From contig JAVKGW010000004.1 in NCBI GenBank assembly GCA_031460175.1, positions 123,303 through 187,302 on the forward strand: DNA of 64,000 nt, written 5' to 3'. The notes beneath the pieces are model-generated. The model was given only the letters and a program-made list of their open reading frames with translations. It had not been told where the DNA came from and did not search any database. This DNA comes from Armatimonadota bacterium (GTDB lineage: Bacteria; Sysuimicrobiota; Sysuimicrobiia; Sysuimicrobiales; Sysuimicrobiaceae). The position numbers and the translations under genes were made by a program. Shown here in pieces: positions 8,245 through 16,210 of the stretch (position 1 is the first letter of the stretch; every line of letters begins with the position of its first letter).

Positions 8245-9021
8245 CTACGAAAGCACGCCGCCTCCGTCCAGGACGATGCCCTGCCCGTTGATCCCTCCCG
8301 CCGCGTCCGTGCAGAGGTAGGCCACCAGGGACGCGACCTCCTCCGGGGTGAACAGGCGCCTTTGCGGGCTGCTGCTCTCCAGGGCCCGGCGCACTTCTTC
8401 CGGAGGGCGGCCCGTGCGGGCGCTGATCCGGCGGATGTTCTCCGCGGTCATGTCCGTCTGGAGATAGCCGGGGCAGATGGCGTTCGCGGTGATGCCCCGA
8501 TCCGCGTACTCCAACGCCACGGACCGTACGAGTCCCAGCAGGGCATGCTTGGAGGTCGCGTACGCGGCCGTGTACCGGGAGGCCACCTTCGCCAGCACGG
8601 AGGCCACGGCCACGATCCGGCCCCACCCCACCTCCAGCATGTCCGGAAGGACCGCCTGCATGGCGTAGAGGGCACCCGTGACGTTGGTGCGGAGGTGGCG
8701 CTCCCACACCGCGTCCGTGATCTCCCGGAAGGGGTGGCTCTCCGCCACCCCCGCGGCGTACACCAGGATGGTGACGGGTCCCAGAACTTCCCGGACCCGG
8801 GCCACCGCGACCTCCACAGCCTCCCGCACCGCCACGTCACACGGAAGCCCCAGGGCCCGTCCCCCCGTGCGCTCGATCTCTCCGGCCACGGCTTCTACCT
8901 GCGCGGCCGTGCGGGCCACGACCGCCACGCGGGCGCCCCGGCGGGCCAGTTCCAGGGCACACGCCCGGCCCACGCCTCGGCCTCCACCCGTGATGAACGC
9001 CACCCGATCCCGCAGCTCCAT
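8245..9021 (-). CDS. SDR-family oxidoreductase (3-oxoacyl reductase-like)
   Basis: A 258-residue classical short-chain dehydrogenase/reductase. It has the nucleotide motif TGGGRGVG (11-18), catalytic S141 and Y154-x-x-x-K158, the segment NAICPGYLQTDM after the active site, and DGGG near the end. The full catalytic set is present, so it should be an active NAD(P)-dependent alcohol/ketone oxidoreductase. It lies between the ABC transporter and the CoA ligase, consistent with a hydroxyacyl-CoA dehydrogenase step after ring attack, as in other CoA-dependent aromatic routes. The exact substrate is not visible. Confidence 0.87.
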   Translation of the reverse strand: MELRDRVAFITGGGRGVGRACALELARRGARVAVVARTAAQVEAVAGEIERTGGRALGLPCDVAVREAVEVAVARVREVLGPVTILVYAAGVAESHPFREITDAVWERHLRTNVTGALYAMQAVLPDMLEVGWGRIVAVASVLAKVASRYTAAYATSKHALLGLVRSVALEYADRGITANAICPGYLQTDMTAENIRRISARTGRPPEEVRRALESSSPQRRLFTPEEVASLVAYLCTDAAGGINGQGIVLDGGGVLS

Positions 9022-9066
9022 CCCCCTCCGTGTTTCGACGGAAGGCCGCGACCTCCTTGTGGCGGC

Positions 9067-10569
9067 TCACACGCTCAGGTAGCGCTGCCACAGGCCCGGA
9101 TCCGCCCGCAGAGCTTCCGAGGGTCCCCGCCACACCACCCGCCCCCGCTCCAGGACGAAGTGATGGTGCGCGAGGTCCAGCAGACGGTCCACGTACTTGT
9201 CGATGAGGAGGAGGGCGAGTCCTTCCCGGTTGAGCTGCTCCAGACACCGCCAGATCTCCTCCCGGAGCACGGGCGAAAGGCCCTCCGTGGCCTCGTCGAG
9301 GATCAGCAGGCGCGGGTTGGTCATGAGCGCCCGTCCGATGGCGAGCATCTGTTGCTCGCCCCCGGAAAGCTGGACACCCAGGCGGTTCAGCCGGGCCCGG
9401 AGTCGCGGGAACAGCTCCAGCACCCGGTCCAGCGTCCACGGCCGAGAGGATCCGTTGCGGTTGGCCGCAAACGCCAGGAGGTTTTCCCGCACCGTGAGGT
9501 TGGGAAAGATCTGACGGCCCTCCGGGACGAGAGCGATGCCCGCGGAGGCGATGGTCTCGGGAGGCCTCCCCTGAATCTCCTCTCCGCAGAAGATCACGCG
9601 TCCGGCCCGGGGCGGCAGGAGTCCCAGGATGGCGCGGACGGTGGTGGTCTTGCCCATGCCGTTCCGGCCGAGGAGGGTCACGATGCGGCCCGCGGGGACC
9701 TCCAGGTCCACCCCGAAGAGCACCGGGCTGGGACCGTAGGAGGCCTGCAGCCCCTCCACCCGCAGGAGGGGCTCCCCGCCCGCTACCGCATGCGCCCCGG
9801 AAGGGGCGGAGGATGCGGGGCTCCGAGGCCGGGGCTCCCCGAGATACGCCCGGTGCACTTCCGGATTTGCCCGTACCTCCTCCGGGGAGCCGCTCGCCAG
9901 CACCCGCCCGTCCACCAGCACCGTGATCCGGTCCGCCACGGAGAACACCACGTCCATGTCGTGCTCCACCAGCAGCACCGTCACCTGGCCCCGCAGGCCC
10001 CGGATGAGCTCCACCATCCGCCGGGATTCCTCCTGGCTCATGCCGGAGGTGGGTTCGTCCAGGAGCACGAGCCTGGGCCGGCAGGCGAGCGCCAGCCCGA
10101 TCTCCAGCTGCCGCTGCTCCCCGTGGGAGAGCGCCGCCACGGGGACGTCCGTACGATCCGCAAGCCCCACCCGCGCCGCGTACTCCCGCGCTTCCTCCCT
10201 GAGCCCTCTCTCCAGGTGCACGGGGTGCCAGAACCGGAAGGAACTCCCCGTGCGCGCCTGGACCGCGAGGCTGAGGTTCTCGAGTACGGTCTGGCGGGGG
10301 AAGAGGTTGGTTACCTGGAAGGTGCGGGCGATCCCCCGTAGGGCCCGGACGTGCGGCGGCAGGTACGTGATGTCCTCCCCATCGAAGAGGATCCGGCCTT
10401 CCGTGGGCGGGAAGACGCCGGCCACCAGGTTGACGAGGGTGGTCTTCCCCGCGCCGTTCGGTCCGATGACCGCGTGCACCTCTCCCCGCTCCACCGCGAG
10501 GTCACACCGCCACAGGGCGAGCACGCCCCCGAACCGCTTCGTGAGACCCCGGATCTCCAGGACCCTCAT
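9067..10569 (-). CDS. Fused branched-chain-type ABC transporter ATPase (LivG-LivF in one chain)
   Basis: One 500-residue reading frame holds two complete ABC ATPases. The LivG-like half (about 1-246) has Walker A GPNGAGKTT at 36-44 and signature LSHGEQ. The LivF-like half (about 268-500) has GRNGMGKTT near 301-309, VPEGRQIFPN, LSGGEQQ and LDEATEGLS. A Pro/Ser/Ala/Gly-rich linker of about 20 residues joins them. In most bacteria these are separate genes forming a heterodimer; here the dimer is covalent. The ATG at 10569 overlaps the LivM stop (ATGA). It energises uptake with the adjacent permeases, probably of an amino acid or aromatic acid. Confidence 0.88.
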   Translation of the reverse strand: MRVLEIRGLTKRFGGVLALWRCDLAVERGEVHAVIGPNGAGKTTLVNLVAGVFPPTEGRILFDGEDITYLPPHVRALRGIARTFQVTNLFPRQTVLENLSLAVQARTGSSFRFWHPVHLERGLREEAREYAARVGLADRTDVPVAALSHGEQRQLEIGLALACRPRLVLLDEPTSGMSQEESRRMVELIRGLRGQVTVLLVEHDMDVVFSVADRITVLVDGRVLASGSPEEVRANPEVHRAYLGEPRPRSPASSAPSGAHAVAGGEPLLRVEGLQASYGPSPVLFGVDLEVPAGRIVTLLGRNGMGKTTTVRAILGLLPPRAGRVIFCGEEIQGRPPETIASAGIALVPEGRQIFPNLTVRENLLAFAANRNGSSRPWTLDRVLELFPRLRARLNRLGVQLSGGEQQMLAIGRALMTNPRLLILDEATEGLSPVLREEIWRCLEQLNREGLALLLIDKYVDRLLDLAHHHFVLERGRVVWRGPSEALRADPGLWQRYLSV

Positions 10570-11546
10570 CGGGGCCTGCCCTCCAGGAGACCCACCAGTC
10601 CCCGGGGCGCCAAGAGCACCACCCCGAGCAGGATCAGCCCCACGGGCAGCTGCCAGTGGATGGTGGCCGCGTGGAAGACCTCCTCCAGGGCCACCATGGC
10701 GGCCGCCCCCACGACCCCGCCCCAGAACCTCCCGACCCCGCCGAGGATCACCATGAGCAGGAACGCTCCGGACTGCGGCCAGCTGAGCATGGCGGGGGAG
10801 ACGTACTGGGCGTGGTGGGCCATGAGGATCCCCGCCAGGCCCGTGAGGGCGCCGGAGAGCACGAAGGCCACGAGCTGGAAAGGGTACGCGGGAAAGCCGA
10901 TGGCCACGGCCCGGGCCTCGTTGTCCCGGATGGCCTGCAGGGCCCGGCCGAACCGGGCGTGGACCACCCGCCACAGGATCCCCAGGCACGCGGAGAGCAG
11001 GAGCAGGGTGAGGTAATAGAGCGCAACGTCTCCGAGAGGGAATCCGAGCTCCGTACGGGGTGCCCGGAGCCCGTCCTGGCCGCCGTACTGCTTGAGGGAG
11101 ACCACCCCGTAGTACACCATCTGAGCGAAGGCCAGGGTGATCATGATGAAGGGAAGGCCCCGGGTGCGCAGGCACACGGCACCGATGACGAGGGCCGCGA
11201 ACGCGGCCACCAGGATCCCCGCGGGCCAGATCACCCATGCGGCGTGGATTCCCTCCCGCGCCAGCACGGCCACGGTGTAGGCCCCCAACCCGAAGTAGGT
11301 GGCGTGCCCGAAGCTCACAAGCCCCCCATAGCCCAGGACGAGGTTGAGGCCGCTGCAGGCAAGACCCAGGATCATGGCCTTGGTGACCAGGTTCAGGTAA
11401 AACCGCCAGCCGAATGCCTCCGCGAGGGCGGGAAACCCGACCAGGAGGATCCCGGCCGCGGCGAGCGGGAGCCGGCCCGCCGCGCCCCGAGGGATCGCCA
11501 CCGAGATGCGGCGGACTTCCGAAGCGGGGAGCGGCCGGATCCGCAT
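10566..11546 (-). CDS. livM: Branched-chain-type ABC transporter permease (LivM family)
   Basis: A 326-residue inner-membrane permease with about eight to ten hydrophobic segments. The LivM motif GLNLVLGYGGLVSFGHATYFGLGAY is followed by the loop ARFGRALQAIRDNEARA, which contacts the ATPases. An N-terminal extension of about 25 residues is basic. It follows livH by one base and overlaps the fused ATPase gene, giving the order binding protein, LivH, LivM, LivGF. HAAT-family transporters carry branched-chain amino acids, amides, urea or aromatic acids such as hydroxybenzoate; the downstream genes favour an aromatic acid. Confidence 0.88.
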   Translation of the reverse strand: MRIRPLPASEVRRISVAIPRGAAGRLPLAAAGILLVGFPALAEAFGWRFYLNLVTKAMILGLACSGLNLVLGYGGLVSFGHATYFGLGAYTVAVLAREGIHAAWVIWPAGILVAAFAALVIGAVCLRTRGLPFIMITLAFAQMVYYGVVSLKQYGGQDGLRAPRTELGFPLGDVALYYLTLLLLSACLGILWRVVHARFGRALQAIRDNEARAVAIGFPAYPFQLVAFVLSGALTGLAGILMAHHAQYVSPAMLSWPQSGAFLLMVILGGVGRFWGGVVGAAAMVALEEVFHAATIHWQLPVGLILLGVVLLAPRGLVGLLEGRPR

Positions 11547-11547
11547 G

Positions 11548-12477
11548 CTAAGCCCGGACCGGGAACAGCCCCTGAGGGCGCAGGAAGAGGACCGCGGCCA
11601 TGAGGAGGTAGATGAGGATGGAGGCCACGGCCGGGCCCAGGTTCGAGGCCACCTCCGGGGGCAGGAGACGCAGGAAGAGGGGCGGGAGGAGGGCCCGGCC
11701 CGCGGTGTCCACGATCCCCACCAGGAGCGCCCCCACGAGCGCGCCTTTCACCGAGCCGATGCCGCCGACCACGATCACCACGAAGGCGAGGATGAGGATC
11801 TCCTCCCCCATGCCCACCTGCACCGCCAGGATGGGGCCCAGCAGAGCTCCTGCCACCGCACACAGCCCGGCACTCACCCCGAACACCAGGGTGAAGACCC
11901 GCCGGATGGGGATCCCCATGGCCTGGGCCATGGCCCGGTTGGAGGCTCCTGCCCGCACCCACATCCCCAGACGTGTCCGGTGGATCAGGAGGAAGAGGCC
12001 GGCCGCGAGCCCGATGCCGACCCCGATGAGGAACAGACGGTACGCGGAATATCCCAGACCCGGCAGGAGCCGGACGGGTCTTGCGAGCTCCTGGGGCACG
12101 GTGAGCAACAGGGCCTGGGGCCCCCAAATCATCCGGACCCCCTCGTTGAACACGAGGATGAGGGCAAAGGTGGCCAGCACCTGCGTGAGGTGATCCCGGG
12201 CGTAGACCCGCCGCAGGACGGAGACCTCCAACAGGACCCCTACTCCCGCGGTGGCCAGGACCGCCAGGGCCACACCGGCCCAGAAGGATCCCGTCGCGCG
12301 GGCCAGGGTGGCGGCGAAGTAGGCCCCCAGCATGTACAGGGAGCCGTGCGCGAGGTTCACCACGTCCATGATCCCCAGGACCAGGGTGAGGCCGGAAGCG
12401 AGCAGGAAGAGCATGAGTCCCAGTTGCAGCCCGTTCAGCAGCTGCTCCAGAACGAGGGCCGCGGGGAACCCGGACAT
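11548..12477 (-). CDS. livH: Branched-chain-type ABC transporter permease (LivH family)
   Basis: A 309-residue membrane protein with the LivH opening LNGLQLGLMLFLLASGLTLVL and GIMDVVNLAHG, the cytoplasmic loop TRLGMWVRAGASNRAMAQAM, and VVGGIGSVKGALVGALLVG near the C-terminus. It pairs with LivM to form the channel of the uptake system. It starts four bases after the binding-protein stop and ends one base before the livM start, so the genes form one unit. Length and motif order are normal for the family. Confidence 0.9.
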   Translation of the reverse strand: MSGFPAALVLEQLLNGLQLGLMLFLLASGLTLVLGIMDVVNLAHGSLYMLGAYFAATLARATGSFWAGVALAVLATAGVGVLLEVSVLRRVYARDHLTQVLATFALILVFNEGVRMIWGPQALLLTVPQELARPVRLLPGLGYSAYRLFLIGVGIGLAAGLFLLIHRTRLGMWVRAGASNRAMAQAMGIPIRRVFTLVFGVSAGLCAVAGALLGPILAVQVGMGEEILILAFVVIVVGGIGSVKGALVGALLVGIVDTAGRALLPPLFLRLLPPEVASNLGPAVASILIYLLMAAVLFLRPQGLFPVRA

Positions 12478-12480
12478 TCC

Positions 12481-13656
12481 CTACGGAAGCCTGCAACGGG
12501 AGACGTAGGCGTCCCCGTGATTGCGGAAGATGGTGCCCCGTAGCCGGTTCACGATCTCGCCGTTCGGCATCTCCACCACCTGCCGGAGGTAGTAGTTCTG
12601 GATGGGGTACCCGTTCCGGTTGAACCGCACCCGACCCCGGGTGGTCTCGAACCCGGAGAGGACCGCGCGTCGGAACTCCGCCTTGCGGGAGAGATCCCCG
12701 CCCACCGCCCGCAGCCCGTGGTCCAGGGCCAGAGCCGCGTCGTACCCCTGGGAGGCGTACAGGGTGGGGATGCGGTTGTACGTGCGGCGGAAGTCCTCCA
12801 CGAACCGGCGGTTGATGGGGTTGAACAGCTCCAGGGCCCAATGGGAACTGTTAAACACCCCGACCATGGGCCGGCCCACGGCCCGGATCACGTCCGCATC
12901 CGCGGAGAAGCCGGGCAGCAGAAGCGGGATCTGCTGCATGAGGCCCGCCTCCGCGTACTGCTTGATGAAGTTCACCCCCATGGCTCCCGGGTAGAAGGCA
13001 TACACGGCCTTGGGGGCCGCGGCCCGAATCTGGGCGATCTCCGCGGAGTAATCCAGCTGCCCCAGGCGGGTGTACACCTCCCCGATCACGCGTCCCTTGT
13101 AGAAGCGCTTGAACCCCGTGAGGGCGTCCCGGCCCGCGGGGTAGTTGGGCGCCAGGATGAAGGCGGTCTCGTACCCCTTCAGCTGGGCGTAGTGTCCCAT
13201 GGCCTCGTGCATATTGTCGTTCTGCCAGGCCACGTTGAGGAAATAGAAGTTGCACTGCTCTCCCGCGTACTCAGAGGGCCCCGCGTTTGGACTGATGTAG
13301 AAGGTCTGGCTCTGGAACACCAGGTCTCCCACCGCCAGCAGGACGTTGGAGAAGATGATGCCCGTCACGAAATCCACCCGGTCCCGCCGCAGCATGCGCT
13401 CCACCGCGGTGCGGGCCACGTCCGGATTCTGCTGGTCGTCCGCCACGAGCACCTCCACCGGAAGTCCCCCCAGGCGGTTGCCCAGATGCCGGAGGGCCAG
13501 GTTGAAGGCATCCAGGACATCCTGCCCCAAGGCTGCCCCACCGCCCGAGAGGGTGCTCACGAACCCGATCCGCACGGTGCGGGGCTGGGCCCCCGCGGGA
13601 AGGGCCACCAGCAAGGCCAAAGCGATCACCAGACGGGAGAGCGTCCGGTTCCCCAT
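12481..13656 (-). CDS. ABC transporter substrate-binding protein (LivJ/HAAT family)
   Basis: A 391-residue type I periplasmic binding protein. A signal sequence ending ALPAGAQP (about residue 24) is followed by VRIGFVSTLSGGGAALGQD, the common first strand and ligand loop of Leu/Ile/Val-binding proteins, and by GFETTRGRVRFNRNGYP near the end, also typical. It is the first gene of the transport/aromatic-CoA operon. The start ATG at 13656 has GGAGGGGG upstream. Members of this family that sit with CoA ligases often bind aromatic acids, so amino-acid binding should not be assumed. Confidence 0.9.
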   Translation of the reverse strand: MGNRTLSRLVIALALLVALPAGAQPRTVRIGFVSTLSGGGAALGQDVLDAFNLALRHLGNRLGGLPVEVLVADDQQNPDVARTAVERMLRRDRVDFVTGIIFSNVLLAVGDLVFQSQTFYISPNAGPSEYAGEQCNFYFLNVAWQNDNMHEAMGHYAQLKGYETAFILAPNYPAGRDALTGFKRFYKGRVIGEVYTRLGQLDYSAEIAQIRAAAPKAVYAFYPGAMGVNFIKQYAEAGLMQQIPLLLPGFSADADVIRAVGRPMVGVFNSSHWALELFNPINRRFVEDFRRTYNRIPTLYASQGYDAALALDHGLRAVGGDLSRKAEFRRAVLSGFETTRGRVRFNRNGYPIQNYYLRQVVEMPNGEIVNRLRGTIFRNHGDAYVSRCRLP

Positions 13657-13820
13657 GGTCCCCCTCCGGATCTTTGTGCGCAGGCGGGGCCGTGCTTTCA
13701 GGCCGCCCGCCTTTGTTTATTTATGTACACCGCCGGGCCCGTTCCTCCGTCAACCCCTCCGGTGTCTGCCAGCCCCGGCCGGTTGCACCCGGCCCCCGGA
13801 GGCGTCGTACACTTCAGGTT
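13657..13820. promoter_or_regulatory. Divergent promoter region between aromatic/Liv operon and MFS gene
   Basis: This 164-base gap separates two divergent units. It contains an AT-rich island at 13712-13727 (TTTGTTTATTTATGTA on the plus strand) in otherwise GC-rich DNA. On the minus strand this offers the -10-like TACATA (13727-13722), with a TTGACG at 13753-13748 at a longer than ideal 20-base distance. No clear -35 is seen for the plus strand. The leader to the binding-protein start would be about 60 bases. Confidence 0.45.
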
Positions 13821-15044
13821 GTGTCCCTGGTGGAGCTCACGGTCCTGCTCGGGCTCCTGATGGCCCTGGTGGCCTTCGGCGTGGACGCCATGCTGCCGGC
13901 CCTCAGCGTCATGGCCCGGGAGTACGGGGTGACGGAGACCAAGGCGCAGCTGGTGGTGGGCGTCTACCTCATGGGGTTCGCCCCGGGCCAGCTCCTCTTC
14001 GGGCCCCTCAGTGACCGCTACGGCCGGCGAGGGGTGCTGCTCTCGGCCCTGGGTGTGTTCGTGGCCTTAAGCCTCCTCATCCCGTTCGCCCCCTCCTTCC
14101 CCCTCCTCGTGACCCTTCGGTTTTTCCAGGCGTTCTTCGGCTCCAGCATGCGGAGTGTGGGCACCGCCCTCGTGCGGGACCAGTACCGCGGGGAGGACAT
14201 GGCCCGCATCCTCTCCTTCATCCAGATGGTGTTCCTGGTGGTCCCTATCCTGGCACCCTCCGTCGGGACCTTCCTCCTCGGGTTCGGCTGGCGCGCGGTC
14301 CTCCTCTTCCTGGGGGGACTCGCGCTGGTGCTCCTCGGGTGGGCCGCCCTCCGGCTCCCAGAGACCCTTCCCCCGCCCCGCCGCCGTCCCCCGGGCTTCG
14401 GCCCGCTCCGGGATGCCCTCCGCCTTCTCCTCCGCACCCCGGAGAGCCTGGTGGCCACCCTCCTCCTGACCTTCAGCTATGCCATGCTCCACATGTACCT
14501 CCTCAACGCGCCGCAGCTGTACAAGACGCACCTGGGGCTTTCCAACACGCAATTCGCCCTGGCCTTTGGAGGGACCGCGGCGTTCCAGAGCCTGGCCATG
14601 CTGTGCACGGGGCTTGCGGTCCACCGACTCGGTCTCCGCTCCTTCCTGTGGTGGTCGCTCCTGTGCCTCTTCACCTCCGCGGCCCTCTTCCCCCTCCACG
14701 TGCTCCTCCTCCGGAAAGCCATCCTCATCTGGCTGCACGCGAGCCTGGTGTTCTTCGGCATCGGGCTCGTGTTTCCCAACGCCATGAGCCTGGCGATGGA
14801 GCCCCTGGGGAGCATCGCGGGCTTTGCCAGCAGCGTGGTGGGGTTCAGCAGCGGGCTGCTCGCGAGCTCCCTGGGGACGGTCCTGAGCCAGTGGACGGGC
14901 GGAGACCCCCTGCGCCTCGGGGTGGGATGGCTCGTGCTTGGGTCGGGGGCTCTCCTCTGCGGACTCTGGGGTCCCCTCCGCACCTCGGCCCGGAAGGACG
15001 TCCAGGAACGCGCTCCGGGAGAGGAGGTGGTATCTTCTAGGTGA
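13821..15044 (+). CDS. MFS drug-efflux-type transporter (Bcr/CflA-like)
   Basis: About 407 residues with twelve predicted membrane helices. The loop GPLSDRYGRRGVLL between helices 2 and 3 is the MFS motif A, and PALSVMAREYGVT with VGVYLMGFAPGQLLFGPLSD is the pattern of Bcr/CflA-type multidrug or peptide exporters. The start is uncertain: GTG at 13821 begins just before the first helix, with only a weak ribosome site. Its stop overlaps the proB start (GTGA), so it is cotranscribed with proBA, although there is no obvious link in function. The substrate is unknown. Confidence 0.8.
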   Translation: MSLVELTVLLGLLMALVAFGVDAMLPALSVMAREYGVTETKAQLVVGVYLMGFAPGQLLFGPLSDRYGRRGVLLSALGVFVALSLLIPFAPSFPLLVTLRFFQAFFGSSMRSVGTALVRDQYRGEDMARILSFIQMVFLVVPILAPSVGTFLLGFGWRAVLLFLGGLALVLLGWAALRLPETLPPPRRRPPGFGPLRDALRLLLRTPESLVATLLLTFSYAMLHMYLLNAPQLYKTHLGLSNTQFALAFGGTAAFQSLAMLCTGLAVHRLGLRSFLWWSLLCLFTSAALFPLHVLLLRKAILIWLHASLVFFGIGLVFPNAMSLAMEPLGSIAGFASSVVGFSSGLLASSLGTVLSQWTGGDPLRLGVGWLVLGSGALLCGLWGPLRTSARKDVQERAPGEEVVSSR

Positions 15045-16210
15045 GCATGGACGAGAACTTCGCTCCCTTCGATCCCTCCGCGTGCCGCCGGATCGTGGTG
15101 AAGGTCGGCAGCGCCCTCATCGCGGATCCGGCCTTCTCCACCCTCCGCCGACTTGCGGCGGAACTGGCAGCGCTGAGGCGGGATGGGCGGGAGGTGGTGG
15201 TGGTCTCTTCCGGGGCGGTGGCCTTGGGCAGCACGCGGTTGGGGCTTCCTGCCCGACCCCTCTCCATCCCCGCAAAGCAGGCCGCGGCCGCGGTGGGCCA
15301 GCCCCTTCTCATGCAGGCGTGGGCCGAGGCGTTTGCCCACCACGACCTCGTGGTGGCCCAGGTACTCCTCACCGCCTTCGACCTCGCGGATCGGGCGCGG
15401 TTCCTCAACGCCCGCCACACCCTGGAAAACCTGCTTCGGTGGGGGGCGATCCCCGTGGTGAACGAGAACGACACCGTGGCGGTGGAGGAGCTGAAGTTCG
15501 GCGATAACGACCACCTCTCCGTGCTCCTGGCCACCCTGGTGGGCGCAGATCTGCTCCTCGTGCTGTCCGACGTGGAGGCCCTGTACGACCGGGATCCCCG
15601 CCGCTACCCCGATGCCCGGCCCATCCGACGGGTGGACCGGGTGGACCGGGAACTGCTGGCCCGGGCGGGCTCAGGCCCCGGGCAGGTGGGCACCGGGGGG
15701 ATGCGGTCGAAGCTGCTGGCCGCGGAGAAGGCCCTGGCTGCAGGCATCCCTCTCTGGCTGCTTCCCGGCCATCGTCCGGGCGCCGTCCGAGAGGCCCTCT
15801 CCGGAGCCCAGATCGGCACGCTTTTCTGGAGTCCCCGGAGACGGTACTCGGGTCGGAAACTGTGGCTGTACCAGTTGCCGCGGCCCGCGGGGGAGCTGCT
15901 CCTGGACGCGGGCGCGGCCCGGGCCCTCCGGGAGGAGGGCGCTTCGCTCCTGCCCGCGGGGATCCTGGGCGTGCGGGGAGAGTTCGGAGTGGGGGATCCC
16001 GTGCGGTGCCTGGACCCCGAAGGGCGACTGGTCGGCGTGGGACTGGTGAACTACGGTTCCAGCGAGATCGAGCGCATCAAGGGGGCCCATACCCGGGAGA
16101 TCGAGATCCGGCTGGGGTACAAGCACTCCGACGAGGTGATCCACCGGGACCACTTCGTGCTGGCCGGGGATCTGGAGGCGGAAACATCCTATACGGGAGG
16201 GGTGCGATGA
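15041..16210 (+). CDS. proB: Glutamate 5-kinase
   Basis: A 389-residue ProB, the first step of proline synthesis: glutamate + ATP to gamma-glutamyl phosphate. The amino-acid kinase domain has VVKVGSALI, VVVVSSGAVALG, VVNENDTV and FGDNDHLS, then GTGGMRSKL. A C-terminal PUA domain (about 280-370) ends in YGSSEIERIKG, as in enzymes that are feedback-inhibited by proline. The start is GTG at 15041, overlapping the preceding stop, with AGGAGG 13 bases upstream; ATG at 15047 is the alternative. It overlaps proA by four bases. Confidence 0.95.
   Translation: MSMDENFAPFDPSACRRIVVKVGSALIADPAFSTLRRLAAELAALRRDGREVVVVSSGAVALGSTRLGLPARPLSIPAKQAAAAVGQPLLMQAWAEAFAHHDLVVAQVLLTAFDLADRARFLNARHTLENLLRWGAIPVVNENDTVAVEELKFGDNDHLSVLLATLVGADLLLVLSDVEALYDRDPRRYPDARPIRRVDRVDRELLARAGSGPGQVGTGGMRSKLLAAEKALAAGIPLWLLPGHRPGAVREALSGAQIGTLFWSPRRRYSGRKLWLYQLPRPAGELLLDAGAARALREEGASLLPAGILGVRGEFGVGDPVRCLDPEGRLVGVGLVNYGSSEIERIKGAHTREIEIRLGYKHSDEVIHRDHFVLAGDLEAETSYTGGVR

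Noticed and set aside
10570-11238. N-terminal extension of the fused LivGF ATPase
   Set aside because: It is a shadow of livM; the ATPase starts at ATG 10569, which overlaps the livM stop.
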